Below are positions 44,011 to 55,199 of a DNA stretch of 64,000 bases, in pieces. Origin of the DNA: Pohlia nutans (taxonomy: Eukaryota > Streptophyta > Bryopsida > Bryales > Mniaceae); NCBI GenBank assembly GCA_022496805.1, contig CM040092.1, forward strand, positions 13,906,113 to 13,970,112, read 5' to 3'. The notes under the pieces were generated by a model. The model did no database searches and was not told the DNA's origin. It saw nothing but the letters and a program-made list of their open reading frames with translations. Numbering within the stretch: the first letter of the stretch is position 1; every line of letters starts with the position of its first letter. Position numbers and translations under genes: made by a program.

Positions 44011-44465
44011 TATCCAGCGGTTGAATTTGGTGTTATTAGAGTACACGCTTCTCTAAAATTACAAACGTATAAGTATGTGAAATTTCGACCAAGCCAAAAT
44101 TGCATTGATTTTAGTTCAAAAGTGGCCATGCAAAAATGAGGTCATAGATTTAAGGAACACAAAAATTTCAAAATATTACCATGTCAAGAGTGTCTCATTT
44201 CAAATCCGATTTAACATTTTTTACTCAAAATTTATTAATATTTTTTTTGTAACCAAATTTAGAAGGAATTTTAAATTTTTTACTTTCAAAATTTATAATA
44301 AATATTGGTGATAGCGTTGGTGAATCTAACCATACAGATGGAATCTGAAATTCAAAATCTACAACTTTCATTTGTATATCAATTCCAAAATATTCCTCCA
44401 AACAATACTTTATAATGATTTTTCTCAAATTGTCAATTCCAGGGACACCTTGTGACCTTTAGGGG

Positions 44466-44635
44466 TAAATGGCTACATTTATGTCTGGTTACCAGTCACT
44501 AAAGTGTTTATTCTTGACACAAGAGAATAGTCTTGTACCAATGGCTCTTTGTCCGGTGGGCACTGGCTCATTGACAAGACAAACAAACATTTTACTCATG
44601 CCGACCTCGAAATGAGAACCAGAGTTTTTATCTAT
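44466..44635. other. Short non-coding spacer
   Basis: Nothing recognised between the MITE and the minisatellite. Confidence 0.3.
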
Positions 44636-45310
44636 ATATCCTCCAACTCTTCTTCTTCCTCCAACTCTCCCTCCAACTCTCCCTCCAACTCTTCTTCTTC
44701 CTCCAACTCTCCCTCCAACTCTTCTTCTTCCTCCAACTCTCCCTCCAACTCTCCCTCCAACTCTTCTTCTTCCTCCAACTCTCCCTCCAACTCTCCCTCC
44801 AACTCTTCTTCTTCCTCCAACTCTCCCTCCAACTCTTCTTCTTCCTCCAACTCTCCCTCCAACTCTTCTTCTTCCTCCAACTCTCCCTCCAACTCTTCTT
44901 CTTCCTCCAACTCTCCCTCCAACTCTTCTTCTTCCTCCAACTCTCCCTCCAACTCTTCTTCTTCCTCCAACTCTCCCTCCAACTCTCCCTCCAACTCTCC
45001 CTCCAACTCTTCTTCTTCCTCCAACTCTCCCTCCAACTCTCCCTCCAACTCTTCTTCTTCCTCCAACTCTGCCTCCAACTCTGTTTCATCATTCCCTTCA
45101 ATAATAACAGCAAGTCTCTTCTTCTTCGTCCTCTTCCTCTTCTTCCTAACCTTACCAATCATTTGCGAAATTCTTATCCTCGTCTCGTTATCTCCGCCTT
45201 TGGAATTCCTTCGACTTGTGGCGGTGGCTTCGAAATGGAAAGATGACGAGGACGGAACTCTTTTTTTAGGAGGGGCTGGAATATAATTTGTTTGCGTGGA
45301 ATAGAATTTG
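44632..45310 (-). CDS. Possible acidic repeat protein exon
   Basis: Of the open frames crossing the minisatellite, one minus-strand frame continues past it into non-repeat sequence with protein-like composition. It reads TPRKFYSTQTNYIPAPPKKR, SFHFEATATSRRNSKGG and a basic stretch IGKVRKKRKRTKKKRLAVII, then the Glu-rich repeat, and stops at 44632. An upstream stop at about 45320 means the earlier part needs another exon or a start at the Met before IGKV (45162). A basic-then-acidic protein of about 176 residues would result. It could also be a chance frame, since repeats of this composition stay open. Confidence 0.3.
44638..45085. repeat. 12/18-bp minisatellite
   Basis: Alternating units TCCAACTCTCCC (12 bp) and TCCAACTCTTCTTCTTCC (18 bp), about 30 in total, with a repeating order of one or two short units per long unit. 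All unit lengths are multiples of three, so frames are preserved. The plus strand reads Ser-Asn-Ser-Pro, and two minus frames read Glu-Leu-Glu-Gly and Trp-Arg-Glu-Ser runs. Confidence 0.95.
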
Positions 45311-45319
45311 CGTGGAGTC

Positions 45320-47250
45320 TAGTTTCAAAGGTCGGTACACGCAACCACGAGTTTGGAGTTTTTTCACGCCGTCATGTGTTTCTTAAATAATCTTTTCATT
45401 TTCAAAAATGGAACCACCGAATGTATGCAATCGTTTTTGTGTTCATTGTTGTATGCTTGTCGATGAATTGGTTCCGTCTGTAAGTAAACCCTATAGATTG
45501 CCTGCCATTGAATAGTTTGTTTCATGCCAACAGCTTGATTGCGGTAAACCCTAATCGTTGAGATTGGAATGTTTTTTTTTTTTTCCCATCAACTTTGCGG
45601 TTGTGATTTCTTTCATTTAGTTATCCTCTAGAGCCTCATGTTTGTCACATGGAAAATATCTTGGCTTCTATTATTTTCACAATATGATTATTTGAAAATC
45701 ATGAATCCTTGGTCAAGTTATAGAAATGTGTACTGAGTGACCTGCAGTTGGCGTTTATTGAGGTTTCGAGGATGTTATGACCAACGCTTCGTCAATGAAT
45801 TTTCGACCATCAGGTGCGTGCAGCTCTGTAATTTGATGCTCAGCAAGTACAGAAGAGATTATGGACTACATAACTGGCGAGAGACGGAGTCCCAAGCCCG
45901 TTATGGGACATAACCTAAGACTAAGAATTGGCTCTTTAAGATAAAGGGAGTCTTACAACACTTGCATGGAGTGAACTAGTACTCAAAGAGGAAGGCACAA
46001 AGTTATGAAAAATAAGCCATGAGTGATTAGTCAATCACGTTGTGCCACCCCTGAGAAACCTACCATGGAGTAGTAGGTTATGTTAAGGTCGGTACTGATG
46101 CTTTTCCTGCTACTTTGTTCCACAGTGGCTTACAAATTTCGAAGAAGCTGGTTTGAAGAAGAAGAAGATTGTGACCTTGTAATAACAATAGTTTTGACCA
46201 GAGCGCACTACTCATCACAGGGTTTTGGGCCCTGATTGCTGGATTGAATACATTCGTATCTCATTCTCTGATTCTTCAAGTATATTTTTAGGTAGAGGAT
46301 ACTCTTTCCATCACTTTTAAGCATTTTAACCAATATGTAGGAGTGTACTTTCATTAGGAGATTCATTGATAAAAGCTCTGGAGAGATCTTACTTTGGGTA
46401 AAAGCGTCAAATATGTCTTCTAATATGTCTTGTAGGTCAAATTGTTCATGTATGATGATTTTGTAGTGGGAGGTTGTAGACCACTATTGAATGGGCAGTA
46501 GATAACCCCATTTCCATTCAAAGATAAGTCATATTTACATCCAACTTGGTAATCGAAGCCCAACCAAGTGTGATGAGTTGTTGTTGGTAACAGGGTCAGT
46601 CAATGGGAGACGGTTTTAGGATCCTCTACTTTGGGTCTTACAAGGTGTGTGGCGCAAGAGTGAACAGTAGACCTGAACTGAGCGGTGATGAGAGGGTTGA
46701 ATTCGTGATTTCTCATTTGTAGTAACTAAGATGGGTGTTCGTACGATTGTTCATGCCCTAGTGATTGCGCACCTATATCCTCATGACTGCGCATCAAAAT
46801 CAATTCAATGAAACTCCATGTTCCTATCATTGCTCACCAAATCAATTATGAACAATAATAGGAACAATGAAATTAAACATCCTTGTTGACTCATGTACAG
46901 TACAAGAGGAGGGAATTTTAAATTACACACTTGTAGAAGTTAACTTGATTTTAGGATTGTGGTGAAATGTATTTGAATCAAAGCTTTTATTTTACATGAA
47001 ATAGGGGCTGAAATAGGGGCACTGTCATAGTGGTGAGCAATAATAGGGACGCCTACCCTAAATATTGTAGACACGCCAATTACCGAGCACCTTTGGCAGA
47101 GTACCGTTCAGGGCACGGTGATTGGCAGTGTACGGTTATTAGCATGTCTACGATATACAATTTAGTTTGATTAAGTTTGAGAAACTGACAGACTGTACTC
47201 GCTGTGGTGAATGTGTAAGCAGGGACTGTAATTGTAGCAGAGCAATCAGT
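45320..47250. other. Intergenic DNA upstream of the DUF962 gene
   Basis: No convincing ORF or repeat. A stretch with GGGTTTTGGGCCCTGATTGC at about 46220 and the parts around it show no terminal repeats. The promoter of the DUF962 gene should lie at the right end, but no core element could be assigned. Confidence 0.35.
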
Positions 47251-47252
47251 GT

Positions 47253-47600
47253 GTGGACAAAATGCACTTCAGGAATTTTGAGGAGTTTTGGCCGTTCTAT
47301 GTGAACCAACACTCGAAAGCATCAACACGGAGATGGCATTTCTGCGCGACGGGATGCGCAACGCTGTTTTTCATAGCTGCAATTGCAATCAAATGGTGGC
47401 TGTTGTTTTGTGCTCCTCTGTTTGGGTATGGGCTTGCCTGGTACAGCCACTTCTTCATTGAAGGGAACACACCGGCCACGTTCGGCCATCCCATCTGGTC
47501 CTTCATTTGTGACTACAAGATGTTCATCTTGATGCTGACAGGGCAGATGGATCGTGAGATAAAGCGGCTGGGGAAGAGGCCCATGCTCCAGGTTTCATAA
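47253..47600 (+). CDS. DUF962 / Mpo1-like membrane protein
   Basis: An intact single-exon ORF of 115 residues, close to the usual length of the short DUF962 family. It begins MDKMHFRNFEEFWPFYVNQH, the typical family N-terminus, followed by TRRWHFCATGCATLFF with a conserved His. A hydrophobic segment (IAAIAIKWWLLFCAPLFGYG) and the signature WYSHFFIEGNTPATFGHPIW come next, then SFICDYKMF and a basic C-terminus. In yeast Mpo1 this fold is an Fe2+-dependent dioxygenase of the ER that removes carbon from 2-hydroxy fatty acids of phytosphingosine breakdown, with conserved His residues as ligands. Several such His are present here. Role in this organism is inferred from the family. The second Met (residue 4) is an alternative start. 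No neighbours of related function. Possible poly(A) signal at 47894. Confidence 0.88.
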   Translation: MDKMHFRNFEEFWPFYVNQHSKASTRRWHFCATGCATLFFIAAIAIKWWLLFCAPLFGYGLAWYSHFFIEGNTPATFGHPIWSFICDYKMFILMLTGQMDREIKRLGKRPMLQVS

Positions 47601-47893
47601 CCACTTTCTAAGGCTCTGTTTTGTTTCCTGCTTTTGTACAGAAGTGGCATAGAATTGGCCAGTGTACTGTGGTTTCATTCGTGAACTAGGATTTGTATTA
47701 TGTGTTTGAAAAGCTAGCGGCTCTCAGTAACTTACTGGCCAACCAACCTTGTATGTGTAACAAGAAGCCTGCATTCATTCAGACTTCTCGACTGTGATAT
47801 TGGTTTCCAGGCGCATCATTTATTTCTCCCTGGAATTAATGTAGATTCATACTCTGTCACTGATTAGGTGTTTCCATGCTTCATGATTAGTGC

Positions 47894-47899
47894 AATAAA
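47894..47899 (+). terminator. Possible polyadenylation signal of the DUF962 gene
   Basis: AATAAA about 295 bp after the stop codon, in otherwise non-coding sequence. Weak evidence by itself. Confidence 0.35.
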
Positions 47900-48238
47900 G
47901 AGCTAGCGTTGTTCTTCCTGTGAGCGCTATCAAGTTGGTTTATAGCCACTTGTGTGGTCATTTGCAATAGCTTGTTGCTGTCGGTGTTCCAAGCAGCAGC
48001 ACTTGTAGAAAGGCCCCCTCGCTCTCAGAAAAACCTATCTGTGTTAAACTGTGTCAATTGTAATGCCATTTAATGTAGTTTCTAATGGAAAACCGATTTT
48101 GTGTTAAACCCTGTCAATTGTTGTAACATAGCTAGATTTTCTAGAACACCTTTGGGGAGTGGTTCTCAACTAGTCTCACTTTCAGTTTGAAAGTAAATGT
48201 GGCGTATATCTCTTCTGGTAATACCTAACCACACTTAA

Positions 48239-48554
48239 CCCCTAAACGTCCCAGCATTCAGAAACTGATCACAAACAGATTTCAAAGTCTTGTAACTTTC
48301 TCATACAACCTCGGATGACTTTCATCCAAGTTACCTTTGTAAGCCTATCAAATTCTCTACCAATTACAATAAATCTCTTGTGATGGGTTGCTGTTGAGAG
48401 GAGGCCTCCAACTGCAAGTATGTCAATTTGTTGGGCAGATTTTATGCTTGCAATGGTCCTCTCATGTACACCTAAAGTACATTTGAGCCATGCTAATATC
48501 TATACATTTGAGGCTAGCATCTATTTGTGTTCAAAGGGTCGGTACGTTTAGGGA
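48239..48554. mobile_element. TTAA-flanked MITE, 316 bp
   Basis: Ends CCCCTAAACGTCCCAG and GGTACGTTTAGGGA, with TTAA on both sides (48235-48238, 48555-48558). Shorter than the other copies and not obviously the same interior. Confidence 0.75.
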
Positions 48555-49050
48555 TTAAGGTAGTTTTGGATGTAATTTTTGCCAATTATAATATTGTTAG
48601 ATTTCCTAATACACTTTTGGAGGGTGGGTTTCCACTTTGGAAAGTGTCGACACATTTATGCCAATACATATATTTTTTTAATTAAGGTTTTTCAGATGGA
48701 ATATTCACGAATATTTTTCAAGGCTTTTTTATTCACTAAAGAAAAACCTTTTTGGAAAAAAAACAACTTCCCAAAAACTTTAGCATTTACTTTCAGAGTT
48801 TGTTTATGTTGACCTTGCCTTTCACCTACGGTAGTGCATGTTGTCTTTTAGTATATTTATGAACTATGAAGAATGTGTTCAAGAAGATGTTTGTATTTTA
48901 TTCGAGTGTTGGGGTTGCTCCAGGAGGATGAATATATGGTTGGAAGGAGATACTTCGATACAAAGCATGAAAGTAGGATTGTTTTACGGCGACAAGCTTC
49001 ATGGGTACGGTGATAGAAGAAGAACTGTGGTACCGTTTAGGGGCCAACTT

Positions 49051-49172
49051 GAATGAAGAGTCACTATGTTTGTTCAAGACCCCACATCAAAGTTGGGTAT
49101 GTCGATACCTTGAATGAAGAGTCACTATGTTTGTTCAAGACCCCACATCAAAGTTGGGCATGTCGATACTTT
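49051..49172. repeat. 61-bp tandem duplication
   Basis: GAATGAAGAGTCACTATG...ATGTCGATACCT occurs twice head to tail (starts 49051 and 49112), almost identical. It is a recent local duplication, non-coding. Confidence 0.9.
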
Positions 49173-49786
49173 TGTTTGTAGGTTGGTTGACCAGTTATGG
49201 AACTCGCACAACAACAATGCTTTTGTGATTAAACTATGTGAGTGGGCTTTCATTTGTTTACATGGCATGACCAAACATTTATTGATGTAGACACACACCA
49301 AAACCTATTTGGAAATCACTCTAGTTGTGCCACTATGTATCAATAGTGTGCATATCAAGTTTTTAAACATAAGACATTGATATATAATGATTACAAAGTG
49401 GCACAAATAGTTACATGACACAAATAGGTGGTGGTTTACTTTAATTGGTTTTTGTTACCTATCTAATATGATTGTTGAGTGTTTGTCAATAGACCAAGAC
49501 AATGTGTCTAAAAGATCTTGTGCCATCCATAAGAGACTGGAACATACATGCTAATCTATAGGTGCGTCTCAAATCTCTCCATACTACTTCTACAAATGTT
49601 TTTCAATTATTTTTCTTCATTTTAGTTTTTTTTTGTTTGTATGGTAAAAAAAACACTTACAAAATATTCACAAACATTTTATTTTCCGATCATTTTTTTG
49701 TTTTTTGAAAATAAATAAATACTGGGCATAGATGTGCTGACCCTACCATTCACTTACAATATTGTACCACTCAAGTAAGAAGTTAA

Positions 49787-50047
49787 CCCCTTAAGGACCC
49801 ATGATTCATGATTCTAAAATGAAAAATTCAATTGATCATATTGTGAAAAATATAATTCACATAGGATCAAATTTTGTATCACTAGTATTTATAAAGAACG
49901 TTACATGTGATAAAAATTAAAAAAATTGAACAAAAGGAAGTCCACATAAGACCTGATAAAAAACAAATAAATTTGAACAAAAGGAAGTCCACATAGGACC
50001 TAATTAAAACTGTGAGGCCCAATTTGGACTTCTTGGTCTTTTAGGGG
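49787..50047. mobile_element. TTAA-flanked MITE, 261 bp
   Basis: Ends CCCCTTAAGGACC and GGTCTTTTAGGGG, with TTAA on both sides (49783-49786, 50048-50051). Internal direct repeat of GAACAAAAGGAAGTCCACATA. Confidence 0.75.
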
Positions 50048-50051
50048 TTAA

Positions 50052-52720
50052 ATTAAATCTTTAATGCTAACAAGCTTATTTTGGAGTGATTTTCAGGCTA
50101 GGTGATGAATGAAAGTTTGACCCCATTGAAGATTCAAATCAATACCATTTGATCAGATTGATGGTCGAGCACGACCAACCTGAAGGTAACTCTATTGATC
50201 TTATGATATTTGTCAAAACATTTTGAGGTTACGATTTCTTGTTCTCTGAAAAGCCATCAATAGGAAGCGAGGGAAGGAAGTTTATGCTTCCAATGTGCAT
50301 TGCTTATTGTGTAAACAAGATCCTAGTATGGATTAGTACAATATTTTATTCAATTATTCAAAATCCCTAAGCTTGCCCAAAGTAGAGGGACCTTGTTCCG
50401 TTCCCAACCTTAATTCCAACTCTATTCCTTTCAAGGTCTTTTTCAGTTCCAAATCCATTGTCTAATCGAATTTTTGTTTTTGGGTAATTTAAGACACCTT
50501 ACAAGATCGGTTTCAATCATTTCTAATTTTTTGCGCTACCTAAAAATTTCATATTTATTACATTAATTTTTATAGTAAAAAATCTTTAAAATGTTAGAAT
50601 TAGGTCCCTCTAGGTTGGGATGGCGTTTCAATTTTTTCTGCAACCAAAAGCCATTAGGTACATCAAAATGGAGAAAGTTGTCAATTGGATGCATTCTAAA
50701 GCAAACATGATCTATATATATCCTCCATGATAAGGTGGAGGCACCAAAAACCACCCACCTTGGACCATTCTAGCCTCGAAGGTGCTTCAACAATTGTTAC
50801 GTAAGGAACCTAAATCCAACAACTTGTAATCCCCAAGGAACCCAAAACCAACCTAAGATCGACCACTTGTCATTCAATCAAAGAGTTTTACAAGTGAATG
50901 GAATTGACGTGCTTAGGATGTAATTCATGATATTTTTACAATATCACAAAACACACCACCTATGGAAAACACACCATCACCTATGGGGCACAAGTGGGGG
51001 TAGAACACTTTGAAAATTCATGTAAATTACATTTAAATTGAGATATTTTTATTTTTATTTTTATTTTCACTTTTATTCATAAATATGATTTTGTGTCTTA
51101 GCCAAAAATAGTCCCAATTCAATTTTCATAAAGTTCCAAGTACAATAGCTTAAATGGACAGTTTTAGGTGCTTCTACCTTATTTGTTTAGAGATAGAATG
51201 AAGGTCCTCATAAAATGATCCTTGATAAAAATTCCAAGCACAACCGTTTCAAAATTTGAATGCTGCAGATGGGGTGCAGTTGCTCGAGATCCAATGACAC
51301 AATTACAACTTGCCCTTCAACTTGACACCAATTTGATATGCTATGTAATTATAAACTTCCATGAAGTGTGTTTCAAGACCATATTTTAGGGTTTTTTTTA
51401 ATAGTACATGCTACCAAAAGTTGAGTGCGCTGCATAACTTATATGCTTCATTTATTAGAATTATCTTTTAGGTGGAATTTTTTCAATTACCAACAAAATA
51501 GTCATAACTTTTGTATAAGACATACAATTCGTGATCTTTGAACAAACAATTGGTCTCCAATTTCTCCAAGGGCACTTTCTATATATATGATTTTATATAA
51601 ATGTAGGTTACATAAAACATGATAATAATCAATGTTAATTTAATTTCTAAATGATCCAAAAGACCATATGGTAATCACTGTCTAATTTTGAGTAGTTTTA
51701 TCAAGAAAAAGAAAACGCTTTTTTTCTTCATGCATACTATGTTTCTAGCTATGATAGTACCATAGTTGGGTCGCCACCCCATTAATGAATATTTAATATT
51801 TTTAGAAAAATGAAGTTCGTTCCTCAAAAAATGAATTTCTTGGTTTTCGTTTCTGAGCAAAAAATGATTTAAAATGGCCCAAAATGGCTTGGAAAAAGCA
51901 AAATATAGCTAAAAATATTTTATTCTATTTTTTTGTCCTCATAATTTCCGATTTTTTACATTTTTTATTTTTTGAATTATTTTTTGGCGACTCAGCTATG
52001 GTACTTCTACCATTGTCATGTGTCTTTTGGTGTGGAGGCTCAAATGAATGAACTATTGATTCATGTTGGAACTTGGAACCAAGATTCTTCTAATGTTCTT
52101 AGTTCTTTCTATAGTTTCTATTAATGTAGCCAAAATCCATGCCGACAGTGGAGGGTGTTAGAGTATGAGCTTGTGAGACAAGTCTCTATATCTTTAAAAC
52201 AACTGCCTTCTACTCACGAATTGAGATCGAGGGGTTTTGCCACTACTCTTTAAAGAGACTCGGGCCATGGCCATGCAGAAGCGAATGCAAATACTCGCAC
52301 TCTGACCATACAATTTGCGACACAACATGCCATCACATCAACGCCCAACTTTAGAGACAACTTCCATGGATTTGAGAAGTTGCCCATGGAAATAGGCAAT
52401 AGTAGGGGAAAGTGGTATAATTACAATTTGTCTCATACTCGACCGGCCATGAAGTGAAGTTGATCCACTTATCAAATATCTATCATTCCAGTGAATGAGT
52501 GTGAAGAATGAGAACAATAGCGAATTTGGGGAATTTACTTGCGGAGGAGAAGAAATGAAACTTCTCAATCTTCACACCCATTCTTCACCTCAAGAGGAAA
52601 AGAATGAAGCTTTTCAATCTTCAAAGAATGGATCCTCCACAATTTATGGAGAAAGTGCCACATACCCATTCTCTGAAGATTGACAATGAGAAGAAAGCGT
52701 TGTGACACCCCCTATTGCTG
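50052..52720. other. AT-rich intergenic DNA, no gene recognised
   Basis: Only short frames. The longest at its right end (52495-52683, 62 codons, Glu/Ser-rich) has no recognisable domain. No terminal repeats or arrays seen. Confidence 0.35.
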
Positions 52721-52924
52721 TACCGTACCCACCAACAAGTTTATGTTCAGAGCACAAAATTGTCAAAAACAGAGTACACACCTCCAATTTTGACTTGCCA
52801 CCATGGGCTCAAAAATTGTCCAAATCTCAAACTGCAAAGCGTATTGGAAAGGTAATGTAGTCTACTTATTGGTATAACAAGTATTTACAAAAGAATGAAA
52901 TCATTTAAAAATAGAGCTTTTATG

Positions 52925-53411
52925 ACAAACTACCTACCATCTAGTGCTACCACTATTAATATTGATTATGGCCTTCATACAGTAAGGCATGCTAGCAAGG
53001 AGAACTTCAATTATCTCTAAAGACTCTTTTTTCTATGTCTGTTGAATGGTTTTGACTAATTCCTCTCTATTTTGCGATAGAACCTCATTTTAAAAGGTGT
53101 CTTTCACAATCTTCCATAGGTTTTTGATAAGGTTTAAATCATGAGAGTTTGCGGGCCACAAAAGCTTCCTTACGCCAAGCACTTGTCTCCACTCATTTGA
53201 CTCCTTGCTATGATGCACCGGAGCGCCATCTTCCATGAACCTAAGTGTCTCAGGGTGATTATAGAGAAAATAAAAGCCACTCAATCAACTTTCATAGACT
53301 ACTTCAACAAAATCCTTACCTCTCTGTCTACAGGTGGCATTATAACAACATGACACTTATTGAAACTGATGAGCGCACCCTAGATCATCACCAATGAATG
53401 ACTAGACTTAA
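52925..53411 (-). pseudogene. Tc1/mariner-type transposase C-terminal remnant
   Basis: Minus-strand frames show WGALISFNKCHVVIMPPVDR, then LRFMEDGAPVHHSKESNEWR (the second catalytic Asp in EDGAPVH). Next is LLWPANSHDLNLIKNLWKIV, matching the P..S.DLN.IE.LW motif but with Lys where the third catalytic acid belongs. Last comes EVLLASMPYCMKAI and GSTRW, the usual C-terminal SMP...G..T pattern. Frameshifts (near 53285) and stops (e.g. after KDTF) make it non-functional. The N-terminal part is separated by the TTAA MITE at 53412 and was not found. It would have cut and pasted the surrounding element. Confidence 0.75.
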
Positions 53412-53978
53412 CCCCTAAAGGACCACAACTATGTTCCTCTCCAAACACTCTAAAGTACCCCTTCTCATATAAAGACAAATAGTTTTTGATCTATGACCTT
53501 TTTGACCAATCCAACCGTAGGATATTTCAAGCAACTTGAATTTATTACCACCTACAAATTTTCAACCGTTCAGAGTTCTTCAATAGTAAGATTATAAGCT
53601 TCAAAGTTGGTTGCACCTTTTTTTTTGGCTTGCTGCCCATAGTTGAAACTTTCTGAAAATGCCGAAAATGCAAAGTTTAGTCTCAAATTTGGTAAAATGA
53701 ATTTGGCAATTGTGTGCATGAGGGTGTTAGCTCATTGTGTGCAAAAATTCAGATGCATAGCTCATTGTATGAAAATTTTCAGGAGCTGCCCGCAGTTAGG
53801 TTTTTCACCTTTGCATGATTGTATCTTTTGATTTATACATCACCTACGTACGCAAATCACCATCCCATCTTCGTTACAAAGAGTAGAATCACCACAAAAA
53901 ATCTCAAGAATTGAGGATCAATACTCATTCCACAGTGAGCTGACCGAACTTGGAAAATCAGCCTTGGTCCTTGAGGGG
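53412..53978. mobile_element. TTAA-flanked MITE, 567 bp
   Basis: Ends CCCCTAAAGGACC and GGTCCTTGAGGGG; TTAA on both sides (53408-53411, 53979-53982). Homologous in the same orientation to 42927-43504. It interrupts the Tc1/mariner-like element. Confidence 0.9.
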
Positions 53979-54939
53979 TTAAAAGACGGTGCCAAACAAT
54001 CATGATCGTATGATTGACCGTCGATATACTTTCATTTGCCTCAATCTTTTTCCACTATGATGGGTTGACCCCCCGGTTGACCCGAGGGCGTTCACCTAGT
54101 ATAGGACATAGAGACCATGTGCAAATAAGCCATATTTTATTGTAGGCTATTCACCTGATTTTTGAATTTTCAGAGTACCCTATAAGTACACAAAATTCTA
54201 AATCCCTTCATTTTCAACTACCCTACTGTATTTATATTTACAAATTCAATGGAATAAACTATACCCTAGTTTTATTATAAAAATTTCATTTACCACCAGT
54301 GAATGGTATTTGATACGATTAGTAATTGGTTTACTGTCATAATGAATAACAAGTGCAAGAGTAGACTAATCAAGACATTCAAGACAAGGCCAATTTGTAC
54401 ACAAAGACTCAACGTTCAAGACAATTTTCATTCTAAATGTGGCAAGGCTACCAAAACAAGAGAAGGAAAACATTGAGAACAAAAAATCAGTAAACACACA
54501 CCAAACTAGTAAAAATGGCCGAGGTTTTGTCCTCATTGGCTACAATTATCAACCAAAGTGTTCATCAAACACTGTTGTTACATAGTTTTAGGGGCCCAAA
54601 AAATACCCCCAAGTCCATTGTTCCATAATCCGGAGGACGTAGCACACATGCTTGTACACGGGGCGCTCAAAACATAAGACATCCTCTACCTTTGAATGCT
54701 AAACACCTGTACAACAGGAACTAGAATAGAGGAAAAAAAAAGGCAACCATGAACATGGACAAAATCATCAAAGGGATGGAGAAGACCACCTTGAATGCGT
54801 GTACTCTACATGCGTAGGGCCGAGTTTACCCACACCCCGTTTGCTAGTAACAGTAGCAGATCTCCCCGAACAACCCTGATCTCCTCATTGCAATGCGTCG
54901 CGAAGTTGCCCAACCTCCAAGATAGTGAGTTGCTGCAGT

Positions 54940-55193
54940 CTTGGGGAGGTCACCCTTTGTATCTTTTGAGTATCACGTGTGAACAAAGGGTATTTAAAAG
55001 TACCCTAAAAAGTAAAAATAATTCTTATTATAACTAGTAATGTTTCAAGAATATTCTCATTTTAATTCTTGTAATGAATTGTGAGCATCCTATATTAATG
55101 TAAATCATTTATAAAAATTATCTTCAAAAATTTATTTGGACCCTATCTTTGTTCGCACGTTGTTACGTAATATTTGGAAGTGACCTCCTTGAG
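54940..55193. mobile_element. Mini-MULE (MITE), copy 2, inverted relative to copy 1
   Basis: Matches 5687-5938 in reverse over its full length (CTTGGGGAGGTCACC, GGGTATTTAAAAGTACCCT, CATCCTATATTAATGTAAAT, GGACCCTAT). The 9 bp on each side (TGCTGCAGT and about GGGTGCAGT) agree at seven positions, an eroded target duplication. Confidence 0.8.
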
Positions 55194-55199
55194 GGTGCA

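Larger units (their letters stand above)
43560..44465 (-). mobile_element. Reverse copy of the 297-876 MITE, with nested CACTA
   Basis: On the minus strand from 44465 the sequence follows the 297-876 element (CCCCTAAAGGTCACAAGGTG, GGAATTGACAATTTGAG, and later ACTTGATGAAGTATC). The CACTA element at 43624-44010 interrupts it at a TAT duplication. The outer flank is TAAA rather than TTAA, and the left end near 43505 is degraded, so the boundary is approximate. Confidence 0.6.

Noticed and set aside
297..53978. Telomere-like CCCTAAA motifs
   Set aside because: They occur once per element end as part of CCCCTAAAGGACC, never as tandem telomere repeats.
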